This document shows, piece after piece, positions 41,201 through 55,042 of a DNA stretch of 64,000 bases. A program made the translations under genes and the position numbers. The stretch lies in contig NC_092249.1 in assembly GCF_036320965.1 (NCBI RefSeq), positions 5,597,614 through 5,661,613 on the forward strand. The letters run 5' to 3'. The notes under the pieces were generated by a model that saw only the letters and a program-made list of their open reading frames with translations, did not search any database and was not told the DNA's origin. Source of the stretch: Panulirus ornatus. Its lineage: Eukaryota; Arthropoda; Malacostraca; Decapoda; Palinuridae. Numbering within the stretch: position 1 is the first letter of the stretch; each line of letters starts with the position of its first letter.

Positions 41201-44200
41201 GGGAATTAATGCCTTAACTGTACTAGAACATGAGGTATTATTTGTATCTATACCAAAATGGGGCGATTACTTACCCTACAGACAAATATATAAATATATA
41301 AAAGATGGGTATTTTGAAAGTAAATAACCTTCCTATTGGAGAATAGGTTTCATCCATTCATTAATCTAAATATGTGATCTTGGCACTGGAGATGGTTAAA
41401 AAAGTTAACTTCTACAAAACAGTAAGCTGAGATCCACTTTAAATACGGTGTACTTGAAAATCATTAAAGATTAAATAAACCTAAACACAGACAAGCATTT
41501 CTATTCAAAGCTCTAACTTAAATGCTATACTGTACATCCTAAATCAATAATTTTTTCTAATATGCAAAATATAAATTCCTCTTGATGTATGGCAAGAGTT
41601 GCTCCCTTCCTGAACAAAATTGGCAAACACCTCATGTCTTACCACACTCAAATTAAGAGTCTCCAACAATTAGCCTCAAAGCTCTTTCACAAAAAAAAGT
41701 ACTATAAAAGTACTTCTCGAGTTAAACATAGGTGGTATTCAGAGGCAATAACTGGTTCCAAAGGACATGCAAGTATCAAGTTGGACTTAAACTCTGAAAA
41801 AAAGTTTCATCATATAATTACACTGGCCATAAAATTTATGAAGGCTTAGCTTTTTTTCTTAAGTCTTCAGTCTCTCAAAAGAATAATCAACAAAACAGAA
41901 AACACATAAGTATATTTTTCTAGCAAAAAGTATTTTTTCAGTTTCTGAGTAGAATCAAGCCTTACACAGTTATGGTTCAGCTCTTGTAATGACAAGCATT
42001 TTCCCTTACCATACAAACATTATAACAAGAATTAACACTAATAAAGACTAGAAACAGCCTCCACAGACATGAAGATTACCCATAATATACAAAATCATTT
42101 CCCACAGGTAACTGTACACCTAGAGAAATCTTGTCATTTCATTCAAAAAATACTACATCCAAGAGGCCAAGTTGGGTAGTTTGAAAATAAATTACCAATG
42201 AAACTCACACTGTAGAATAAAGATGGGAACAACAACTAATAATGTAACTAGGAAACAAAATATCATGAATTTACCAGTTCACAGCAAATGACATCCCGTA
42301 TCATGCAAAAATGTAAATATGATGCATCTTACATCTCAGTGCAACCAGAAAGCAATATATATAAATGGGAATGTTAACAACATACATGCTGGAGTAAATA
42401 TTCTTAACCAAATGGTAACTCTCCCTAATATAGAGAAGCTAAAAGGTCTATTATTTAGCACAGTCTATCAAATTATCTTGGAAAGGTTGATGAAATATTA
42501 GAAATGAAGAAAGTAAAACTGACAATGAAAGACAGAAGATGAATTCTTATTGCTTAAGGATACAGGGTATGAATAGAGAATCAAAGAACCCGGAAACAGT
42601 AGATGCCTAAGCAATGGAATAATTTCACAAGCCCCACATGTGGCTGTTCGAACTGTGATGTTTCACATTTAAGACAGTTGAGAATAAGCACACAAGCTCA
42701 AATAATAACAAATAAAAGCCCATACATGAGACATTTGGAAAAAAAAAGAGGCATATGTGATCTTTTAACTAAATACGATATGTAACAACATTCTAAGGCT
42801 TCTTACTCATCATGCATTCTATGATGATGTCAAAAGACAGTACTATTCAATTTGTATCCCACCCATTGGCAAAATACATTTCAATTCATATTCCACCCAA
42901 TGGCAGCATACTTTTCAATTTGTATTCCACCCACTGGCAGAATACTTTTCAAATTGTATCCAACCCACTGGCAAAATACATTTCATTTTATAACCAACCC
43001 ATCAGCATAATCATATTTCAATGTGTATCCAACCCATTGGCAGTCAGCTTGAAAACAAAAGCAGGTGTAACTGCATGCTTGCTCTCCCAAGAGTTACTTC
43101 TGCTTTTACCTAATATTGGGTATTTCCTACCTCCAACTGTAGCATTTTCATATGACTGCAAGGAATATTACTTTCTCTCAAACCATTTAGTCATACTGGG
43201 TGGAGGCACATGCTACACCAAACAAAAAATTTGCCAAAACTTGGTCCTTACTAAAGCAAATATTCATTCACAACTTTCTCCTTTCACATACTCCCTTAAA
43301 AACACTAGCTTCTGATTGTTCTTTCTGGAGACCCCCACCAAAACTGTCCTTTGCAAACAACAAATGATTCAACCTCCTATGCCTCCACCCCTACCATATC
43401 ATAGGCCTAATGATCACTCTACTACCCTCACATTCACATCTCGCACCAAGCCACCCCTACCATATCATAGGCCTAATGATCACTCTACTACCCTTACATT
43501 CACATCTCGCACCAAGTCCATGAACAAATTAAAAATACGTAGTAACATCAAACATCTTTCGTGCAATGCAGACCCCTTCACTGGGAACCACTCATCCTAA
43601 TCCCTTCCTACTCCCATAACTTAATCTCCAAGTAAAACTCTTCCACAAGGCCTCTCACTACCAAGACTTAGATCCCTAACCCACCTGGAAATTCACCAAA
43701 CATACAACATAATTTTTCTTATATTTTTGTTTATTCTTTTGATGAAAATAAAGTTATCTCTACATCTTTTCTTGTAAGGAATGTTCAGTCTTTGTAAAAA
43801 AAATAAGTAAATATGTAAATAATGTGTATAGAATGTAAGTTATGTAAATGATTTATATGGAATGTGTGTGATCATGCCTTATAACAAAACGTGTGTAATA
43901 AGTTTAAGGGTATGCAAAATGAAATCACACCTAGAAATAAAAATCATAAATATCATGTATTTACATATATAATGAGGATCTGCGCTGCCACACTTCATCA
44001 ATTCAACACCATCCTACACCAACATGGAAGAAAGTACATTACTTTTTGCGATAATTTTTTCTTCGGTATTATATGATATATGCTCTATGGGAATATTCTT
44101 TCTTTTCTGACAGAGGAGAAGTGTATTTTCAAAATGATTGCACAACAAAAGGGTCTAGATACCCTTTTCAAAGGTACATTTCATTATTCTCTCCTGGTAG

Positions 44201-47200
44201 CTCATATTCAATTTTCTTTGTCTACTTCAACTCACTTTAATCGAATACTTTCTATCATTCATTCTTTTTACATCCATTCTGTATCTATACTACACAAGTG
44301 ATCTGTTTCATTCTATGAATCACACTACCGAAGTTTTTCATACTTGATTGCTTTTCCCAACGTTTGCAAGGTAGCACCAGGAAGAGATGAAGAAAGGTCA
44401 CATCCACTCACATCCATTTTTAGCTGTCAAGTGTAATGCACGGAAACCACAGCCCCCTATCGCCAATCAGGCCCAACATACCTTTCTATGGTTTCCCCTG
44501 GAAGCTTCACATGCCTTGGCTCAGTCAACTGACAGCACATGGGCCACAGTACTCCAAATTGTTCGAATTCACACCTTTCACCCTCCTGTATGTTCAGGCT
44601 CCAATTGCTCAAAATCTTTTTCATTCCATTCATCAACCTCCAATTTGGTCTCCCTATTCTCCTCATTTCCTCCAATTCAGACACATATCTCCTCTTTGTC
44701 AACTTTTTCCTCCCTCATTCTCTCTTTATGTCCAAACCATTTCTTTTAATAATACTTTATCTAATTTCCTTTTCTAATTCCTTACTCTATACATTCTCCT
44801 GACATCAAATCCACTTTTTAGATATTACATACTAGAAATCTATCACCCACTCTACTCATACATGTTTTACAAACAAGGCAGGCGGTAGTCAAAGGGCATC
44901 CAATGGCCAGGGAGGTACATTACCAGCACTACCCACTATCAGGAGGGTTAGTGATAGCTGTATAGTGATCCAGCACTTCAGTGCCTGTCAAGTTGCACTC
45001 TTCTGAACACTGGCATTCTGTCCAAAAAGATACAATCTCTCCTTGTCACACACAACACTTGACAACTCTTAACTCAAACAGCTCATTCTTCATAACTTGA
45101 CTTTCCTGTGGTGAGCACAATGTGCAAGCTCTGCCTTTTGGCAAAATGATAGAAGCAATTAACAGAATTAGAAGGTAAGAACATTTAGGTAGGAGCATAA
45201 GGTAGGAACATTAGCCAGGAGCTTTTGCAGAAGCAGTCATTGGGAACATTAGGAAGGAGCCTATGCAAACACTTCACTAGGCTTGCCAGGTCTGCCAATG
45301 GCCTGTTAAGGGTGAGGCACTAAAGGCTACGAAGCAGCACTGGATTTCACTGGCTACAGAGACTCTAATGATGTGGCCACCCCATTGAGGGAGTTCCAGA
45401 AGGGAACAGGCATCAGAGATACGGACAGACAGATAGACAGACAGATAGATAGACACAAGTGCACAACGAAGTCAATGCATTTATCCACCATAATAGATGG
45501 CTCCCATTCCACCTTTACATTGCCCTTGTCAAAACTATAACTTATATCCTTCCTTTCATGTTCATTATTGTTTTTCTATACTAACGGAAATGACATGGGT
45601 AACTGAATACACAATCAAGACCATCTCATTGACACTTTGTTAATGTACCATAACCTAAGCAAGCTACCCTTTTTATTGAAGAACCCTTAGGGAAAGACGA
45701 ACAGCTGGATTAACTGTGGACCAGCTACCACAACCAGGATTCGACCCTGGGCAGCCCCACGAATGTGTCAGTCAGCAACGCTAACTGCTGCTCCAAATTC
45801 TTTCATTATTTCTTTTAACTCTTTTCTTAGTTATGTATTCAAAAACATACTACCTCTGCCACAAATCAAAGCCTTTGATCTGGGTAATACAAAAGCAGGG
45901 ACTCAATTCTTTTACAAATGAGCACACCAAGCACTTTTTTTATACATAATCGCCATTTCCCACATTAGCGAGGTAGCTTTAAGAACTGAGGACAGAGCAT
46001 TAGAGGAAATATCCTCAATTGGCCCCCTTCTCTGTTCTCCTTTTGGAAAATTAAAAACGAGAGGGGGGATTTCCAGCCCCCCGCTCCCTCCCTTTTTAGT
46101 TGCCTTCTACGACACGCAAAGAATATGTGGGAAGTATTCTTTCTCCCCTATCCCCATGGATATATATACATAAACATTATACATGCTCACCACTTTATGC
46201 ATGAGCAAGGTAGCATCAAGAACAGATGACAGAGTCTCTGAGGGAAAATTCCTCACCAACTCACTCAATGACTGCCTCAAAGTGGCTTTAATAAAACAAA
46301 ATTCCTTCATCAAGATCCACTGAATATGTAGTTGGGCTTGACAAATTTGATGGGGGCCAAAATCATTATGAATACCTTACTTTCCTTCCTTCACTTTACC
46401 CACAGTATGAAAAAAATGGGTAACAAGTTCACATGAATTAAGGTTTTTTTACATTTGGAGAAAGACCAACCTGAATAAGGACATGTTCTCATCCTTCACC
46501 AAACTAACGTGTCCATGACTCAGTGACTGAGGAGGAGAAATTCCTAAAAATAGGCTTATTATGATATTCATCCACAAAGCCTATACAAAAGGTTAGAAGA
46601 AGGCCAAATGCTTTAATAAATATTTACAAGAATCTTACCTGAGTGAGGGCATACTCTTCCCCTTAACCAGACCAACGGGAGGAAGTCTTGGTGATGGTGG
46701 ACCTGGTTGATGCCGATCCTCTACAAACTTATCCAAAGCAGAGTGTGGCCTTGACTTTTGTTCTCCATCAATTCCCCAGGAACTACCACCAAAATCCCCA
46801 ACAGCCTGTAGACAAAATTTGAAATGAGAAGACTAATGCTATCCAATCAAAATAAGCCATTCATATTTACTATAACAAACTTTCAAAAGAGTGAACTTTC
46901 AATGCTATCATTTGAGAAAGGAGGTGGTATGAATGAGGGCACTGGTTTGACTTGACAAAAGAATCAATATGTTATCCCACACTGTTACTAGATGCTACAG
47001 CCTAAGTTCTTCCATGTGTTAAGTCAGTATAAGTGGAGATGTCAAGAAAGCCTGTATGAAATCTGCAGCCCTTAAGTTACAGTAATAATTTGTATAGCTG
47101 TGATGTTCTTACAAAATAAAAGATATCAATGAAAATCCTCAGAAATAATATCTATTTGAGATAAAAATCACTTCTTTGAATAACACACATCTCACTACAT

Positions 47201-49505
47201 GTGCCTGCCAATTCTTCTGGAGTACCTCATATGCTTAGCAACAAAGCAGCATAAGCAGAGGGCACAGAGCACACATAAACATTGTTTCACCAAGTTGAGT
47301 CATATATGATTTGATTTAGAAAGTCATCTTAAAAATCTTAATCACAAACTTATGGATTTTCTTTTTTTTAAGATGAGTATTCCAGCTGTGGTGAAAGGGT
47401 CAAAAAACTTATTTTTCCAAGTAATATTTCCTTTTTCCTATTTTTCACTATTTTTTTCTTCTGTAATTCTCATTACCTTATCATTTACATCTGCAACAAC
47501 AATTTCAATCACTAAGAAACATTTTAATTTTTCTGAATAAAGTAAAAATTGTTTCATAAAAGTACCTGCCAAACTAACATTCCTACTTTCAGTCAAATGT
47601 TTATAGGTTTTGGTTCTCAGTGAATGTAGGTTTGCGACAGGGGTGTGTGATGTCTCCATGGTTGTTTAATTTGTTTATGGATGGGGTTGTTAGGGAGGTA
47701 AATGCAAGACTCTTGGAAAGATGGGCAAGTATGAAGTCTGTTGGGGATGAGAGAGCTTGGGAAGTGAGTCAGTTGTTGTTCGCTGATGACACAGCGCTGG
47801 TGGCTGATTCATGTGTGAAACTGCAGAAGCTGGTGACTGAGTTTGGTAAAGTGTGTGGAAGAAGAAAGTTAAGAGTAAATGTGAATAAGAGCAAGGTTAT
47901 TAGGTACAGTAGGGTTGAGGGTCAAGTCAATTGGGAGGTGAGTTTGAATGGAGAAAAACTGGAGGAAGTGAAGTGTTTTAGATATCTGGGAGTGGATCTG
48001 GCAGCGGATGGAACCATGGAAGCGGAAGTGGATCATAGGGTGGGGGAGGGGGCGAAAATTCTGGGGGCCTTGAAGAATGTGTGGAAGTCGAGAACATTAT
48101 CTCGGAAAGCAAAAATGGGTATGTTTGAAGGAATAGTGGTTCCAACAATGTTGTATGGTTGCGAGGCGTGGGCTATGGATAGAGTTGTGCGCAGGAGGAT
48201 GGATGTGCTGGAAATGAGATGTTTGAGGACAATGTGTGGTGTGAGGTGGTTTGATCGAGTGAGTAACGTAAGGGTAAGAGAGATGTGTGGAAATAAAAAG
48301 AGCGTGGTTGAGAGAGCAGAAGAGGGTGTTTTGAAGTGGTTTGGGCACATGGAGAGGATGAGTGAGGAAAGATTGACCAAGAGGATATATGTGTCGGAGG
48401 TGGAGGGAACAAGGAGAAGAGGGAGACCAAATTGGAGGTGGAAAGATGGAGTGAAAAAGATTTTGTGTGATCAGGGCCTGAACATGCAGGAGGGTGAAAG
48501 GAGGGCAAGGAATAGAGTGAATTGGAGCGATGTGGTATACCGGGGCTGACGTGCTGTCAGTGGATTGAATCAAGGCAGGTGAAGCGTCTGGGGTAAACCA
48601 TGGAAAGCTGTGTAGGTATGTATATTTGCGTGTGTGGACGTGTGTATATACATGTGTATGGGGGGGGGTTGGGCCATTTCTTTCGTCTGTTTCCTTGCGC
48701 TACCTCGCAAACGCGGGAGACAGCAACAAAGTATAGAAAAAAAAAAAAATTTAGCAAGCAATGTCCTACTTTAATATGGTCTGAATGAAGAGGTAAAATT
48801 GTTTTCACATATGTACCTGCCAAACTAACATTCCTACTTTCATAGTCAATGTTTATAAGTGTATTCAACAAGCAATGTCCCATTTCAATATGGTAATATG
48901 TAGCACAGCTTATACAAATAAAGAGACAGATTTTTGTTACCCTTGTTCACCATGTCCCACATTAGCCAGGTAGCACTTGAAACAGAGAAAGACAGGCTGC
49001 ATTCACACACAACCATTCTCCAGCTGTCATGGGCAATGCACTGAAACCACAGCCTCCTATCCAAAATCAGATCACACATACCAGACACAAATACGTAATC
49101 AAAGAGTTAGCTAAAATTACTTACCGGATCCTCAGAAACAGATGATCTCCTCGAGTCTTCATGTCCAATTTTCTCAAGAGCCTTTTCTGAACATGACCTC
49201 AATTTGGTTTCAACAAAAGCCCTTAGCTCATTCAGCTTCTTTTTCTTTCTTGTGCTTCCTCCGGAGCTGGTCATGCCTTCTCTTTGGGGGCAAGGGTGAT
49301 CTGGCATGAATGGTGAGTCTGTTGAAAAGAAAAACTCTTCATTACAGCATTTATCTACTGGCCAAAATATAGCAAAGTTTAAAGTTTTACATACTCATCA
49401 TCATCATCATACCCATGTTTCACTGATGAGGTGAAAAAATATTCAGCTAAGCTACATAAACTTCTTAGGGTTACAAACATGAAGAATTCCTCATAATACT
49501 AATAC

Positions 49506-49542
<37 letters not shown>

Positions 49543-52500
49543 CATTATTATTATTATCATTAAAATAATAATCATGTATGTTCAGGCTCCGATTGCTCAA
49601 AATCTTTTTCACTCCATCCTTCAACCTCCAATTTGGTCACCCGTTTCTTGTTCCCTCCACCTCTGACACATATATCCTCTTTGTCAACCTTTCCTCACTC
49701 ACTCTTTCCATATGTACATTCCAATACACCCTCTTCTACTCTCTCAACCACACTGTTTTTATTTCCACACATCTCTCTTACCCTTTCATTACTTACTTGA
49801 TCAAACCACCTCATACCAAATATTGTCTCCAAACACTTTATCTCCAACACATCCATGCTCCTCCATACAAACCTATGTATAACCCATGCCTCACAATCAT
49901 ATAATATTGTTGGGACTACTGTTCCTTCAAACATACCCATTTTTGCTCTCCGAGATAATGTTCTTTCCCTCCACACATTCTTTATTGCCCTTAGAACCTT
50001 CATGTGTCTCAACCTTACAAAAAAATTTCATATAGTAGCACAGGTAAGACTGTCTCAATTGAATCTATACAAAGCAAATATGTAAATCAATGGGTATTAA
50101 ATAGTATAAAAAATTCAAAGATTAATTTGAACAAGTGCTTGTATGCCCAACTTTTGAAAGTGGAAAGGCAAGAAATAATTTTCACCATGGCCAATCCTCA
50201 TAAAGCTGATCTCCACAAGAAACTAGAGAAAGAAGCACCCACTCAAACGTTGGGCATAACCATATCCTCTATTCTATTCAGGAAATCCCACATAGTGAAT
50301 ATCAGATCATAAACTCTACTTCCCAAAGGATGCTGTATCATTTTCTTTCAGATCAACTACATATTCTATATCTACTGGGGTCATATTTACCCAGTCTATA
50401 TCTACTGAGTTCTTATTTATCCCAGTCTAGTCTATAACTACTGGGGTCTTATTTCCCCCAGTACTGAGTATTGCTTGCATACCTGGGGTAGCTTTTCTTA
50501 CACCTCTCACTTTGCCAGTGTGGACTCAAAATGTCCTCCACCTCATAAATTCTCTTACTATTACCTCATATCAACCACACGTTTCCATCCACTGTGATGT
50601 TATTACCCTCTCTCAGTAATACAAGTAACATTTCACCCACTACTTTCATTAGCTATCTGCTAGTACCTCAGCCACAATGGCTTCTTACGGTTTCTACATG
50701 GAGATGAGCAACAAGAAGATGGACCATTATGATATCTCCACTAAAAAAAAGGGGAATTCTCTCACTCTTATTGTCTTCCCTCGTCATAAAACCTTTCCAC
50801 CTTAAAAAATCAGGTTCACAAATACTTTGAGTTATTTTCCTATACAGGCACATCTCTGCCTGTAGCATACAGATGCAAAAAAAGAAAAAACAGTAAATCT
50901 GGGTCATCTGGGGCTAGGACACACAAAAATGAATGAAACAAGATGCTGTTAGAAAAAGGGAAATAACATCATGGCAGATAGAAAATGATGGTTTTAAATG
51001 TGGTTACGGGAGTTAAAAATGGGGAAAGCTTTTAATTTCCACCCTAGCTAAAATAGAAGTGGAACAACAGCCAATCATTATATATATAAGCAGTACTCCA
51101 TATTGGGGCAAATGAGACCCATATAGAAAACAGAATAATGGATTTGAGGGAAATAATTAAAACACTATACAAAACCAACTTTTAAGGAACAAACTTTGTG
51201 ATGTTAATGTTTATGTTGATGCAAGGCTGAATTATCAGGTCTTGAAATATTGTATGATACAAATGAGATTTGGAAAAATGAGTAAAACTTAAATTTTTGC
51301 CATGTTGAATTTAACACAACCAATGCTTCCCCATTAGATGCTATATGAGTCTGAATTAACAAAGGAAATGCACTGTGCATGAAAATGTACGATTATCCAT
51401 GTGAAGATGTAAAGGACAGCAAGTTGAGGAACACGGAGTGAAATATTCTGTGTAAAAGTGCGTATGATTAGGGGGTGAAAAAAGAGGATGTTTTGTGGAG
51501 AGGAGAAAATGCAGAGAGAATACAAAAGAACCTTGGGGAAACAAACATCATTATCATCAGGATAAGAAAAAAAAAGTTTTCGATCAATGAATACTGCATA
51601 GGAATGAGTGAAAAGGAAGATAAACCTTGGAGAACAGAGAAAAGCAGGAAAGACAGAGGAAGGGAGTTTAATAAGCAATGACTTGTACCATGCCAAATGC
51701 ATTAGAAATTCTGAGGGCCATTACAAAAGATTCACCAAAACATGAAAGGAAGAGGACTAAACCAATCATTACTAAAATACACCAGAATGCATCTAAAGTG
51801 AAATGGCTGTCAGAAGTTTGAACAGAATGGCAATTTTCACTAACTGTGCACATGAATGATCTGTGAATTTTACATCTTAGGATAAAGAAACTACCACTAA
51901 AAATATAATTGTCAGACTCTACAGCTCTACAGAAGCAAAAGTTTTTTGTAATTTCCACTTAATAACACTTTTGACCTTTTCACCCCTTAACAGTGTGACC
52001 GAAACCCTGGTAATGTGAAGGAACATCTACAATGGTTTTACCATGATTGCTTGCTTGTGTTATCTCCTACCGAACAAAATGTAAAAATTCAGATCCTTGA
52101 TTTCACACAATGTGCTGAACATAAGTACATGTGTCAATATTTTCCATCTAAAAGTCACTTTATATACTCACCCAAAACCTGTACCAAGAAATCTGTCCCT
52201 AGTTATCACCTTAAATTCTGCCAAGGAGCTTCTTATTTGGAAACATTGCCATCCATTTATTACTTAAAATAACACAACACCGAAAGCTTTTGGTAACTAT
52301 GATCTAACAAAACAACAACTGTGAACTCTTAATGTATCGGATATTAAAATTCATCTTTCAAATCATCCATCATTTAACATCCAATACTATTTGTGTCACT
52401 ACTACATCGAAGTGCTCAACTAGTCACTCATTGTAAAGCACAGGAGAAGCAATATCAATCATCCACAAGTGCAAGTGCAAACCACATCACAAGAAAGTGT

Positions 52501-54993
52501 GTGTCATATTCATATCTCTAACAACCTACAGAAGGAAACTCATGGAATGATTAAGGTGAATTCTTTTAAAGACAGCCTATGCCACTAAGGAAAACCTAAC
52601 ATCCTGACAAATGATGGCTCGAATTCTATCGATAAACAAAATTACATTTAGAAAACTAAGGATAAAAATCAGAAAACTGGTTTTAGTAAAAAGATGAATG
52701 AGAAAACTTCATGGTGGTTTGCTTGTTTAATATGCAATATCTTTCTTTGCATGCAAGAAGATTCTTAAGGACTTCAGTCATCTTGATTTATGTATATATC
52801 AATGGCATATATATATAAATATATCAAATTCATAAGCCACACATAAGCAAGTAGTATAAGGCCTGCTAATATGTGCACCAGTGCTAGTGTAGTCTACTAT
52901 CAGTGTGTGAGGTGCAGTACTTAACGTCTAGATCAATCCAGACAAGTTTTATACGAAACTCAGATCAAGGAAAAGCTGAGACTTCTCTCTCTTCAGCTTT
53001 GCGGTTTCAGGCTCCTCTTTATCCTTGCAAAAGAACTCGCGAATAGAAAGCACACTGCCTTTAGGTGGGAAGAACTTGAATTTCCTATCTCGATGGGCTG
53101 CGAGATGTCTCTCACTAACACCCTCTTGTGGTATGTGTTGGCGGTAGGAGGAGGGAAGGATGATCGACTTGCTGATGCTCAAATCACTCGAGTTCTGCCC
53201 ACTCCGAGAGGAGGTCTCAGAGTCTTGTGGTAAAATGGGATTGAGTGTTGTTAATTTGGAAGAATAAAATTACTATTTCTGTAAAACTTTTTCCTCCACC
53301 CATTATGCACATTCTCCTCACACTTTTCATTAAACACCAGACCTGCTTAATATTATCCATCCTAAACTCACTTGTCCTTCCCTCACAATCTGAAAGCAAA
53401 TGTTTACTTCTTTCTAAATATATGTTGACATCATTGTCAATCACATTACTTAAATCATTCTCTCTTATCAGTAATTAAAAAACGAAGACTTTCATTTCAT
53501 AAATATAAACTAATGCATTATTCAAAGCATATAAATAATATATATATAAACAAACATCAAGTGGTAAAGACAAAATGGCCAGCCCTTCCCTTGATTCAAG
53601 ACCCAACACCAAGACATGTTTTTTTCTAATACACATTATCACCTTAATGTTAAATCAGTATCTCTAACACTTGTTCCAACAGGAACTCCCTCAAGGGGAT
53701 GGCCATGGCAATACAGTCTCCACAACTAGTGAACTCCTGTGCTACTTCTTAGTCTTAACTGCCTCACCCTTAATAGGCCATCAGCACAGGGTAACTCTAG
53801 CACAGTGTTTTCATAGGTTCCTACCTCATGTTCCTACTGCTACCAAATTCACCTTCCTAATGTTCCTACCAACTACTTCTATCTAATATTTCTACCTAAT
53901 GCTCCTTTCTAGATGTTCCTACCTACTACTACAATCTATTGCTCCTACCATTTTGCCAAATGGCAAAACTAACATACAGGGCTCACTGCAGGAAAATCTA
54001 GAGTTAGGAAGAATGAGCTGTGAGTTAATTGTTGTCGAGTACTATGTAGGTTTGTGGACATAGTGTCAGTAATCCACATGTGGTCTGGGGATAGGGGGAA
54101 TGAATACTGACCACAAATTCCCCACATGCCGTAGAAGGTAACTAAGAGGACCAGGAATGGGTGGCTGGAAATCCCTCCTTCCTGTATTACTTTCCAAAAC
54201 AAGAAACAGAGGATGGAGCCAAGTGAGGAATTTTCCCTTTAAGACTCAGTTCTCTGTTGCTGATGCTACCTCACCAATGTAGGAAATAGCAAATATGTAT
54301 GGAAAAATATATGTATATATAATATACATACATTTTTTAAGCTCAGCTGCTTCTCCTACCTTAGTGGGGTATAGTCATTAACAAATGAATATTACCTCCT
54401 CTGCACACACATACCCTCTCCCTGTTATGAATGAAACATTGAAACCACAGCCTACCATTCACAGGAAAGCCACAAAGACTATTCCATGGTCTATCTTGAT
54501 GGCTTCATGTGCACTGATTCAACCTACTGACACTAAGGTGCCTCTAAATACTACATCTATCCTGTAACTCAGTTTACTTGATTCAGTGACCATCTTTGGT
54601 GCTCTTTGTTCTAGAGAATGACCAATCTTAAGTATTCTAATTTTGGCCACCTATATGCTGTGATTAGTTTGCTGAATATCTTTCTGTCAATGTGCTTAAA
54701 AATGATTTCAATATTTGTTAAAAAACAGTTTGCACCATTGACATTTCTCCTGAAGTGGAGCTTTGGCAACAGGTTTGGCACAATGTGGTCTCTCATTTCC
54801 CTTTCACACAGATTTCTGCAGTTCATTTCCAGCTACATAAAGTTTGGACTGACAAGGCACCTCCTTTCACAGAGTCCAATCCTCTATATCAGCCCTGGTT
54901 AAATTTGATTAACCAAGTACCAGACTAATGCAGGAGCTTTCCTAGACTTTCTTTTAATGATGCAATCCTCATTATTCTTTATTTCCCCCTTGA

Positions 54994-55042
<49 letters not shown>

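Noticed and set aside
42812..43600. Possible CRISPR-like array or repeat protein
   Set aside because: The 34-bp units are contiguous with no spacers and the sequence is a eukaryotic intron. The ORFs exist because the units happen to lack stops.
45671..45797. tRNA gene
   Set aside because: A- and B-box-like motifs are present but no full cloverleaf can be drawn. Listed as a SINE head instead.
46527..46543. An upstream acceptor (tttttag) for alternative exon 4b, giving 73 nt
   Set aside because: With that start the block does not fit the phase of exon 3, while the acceptor at 46527-46528 does.
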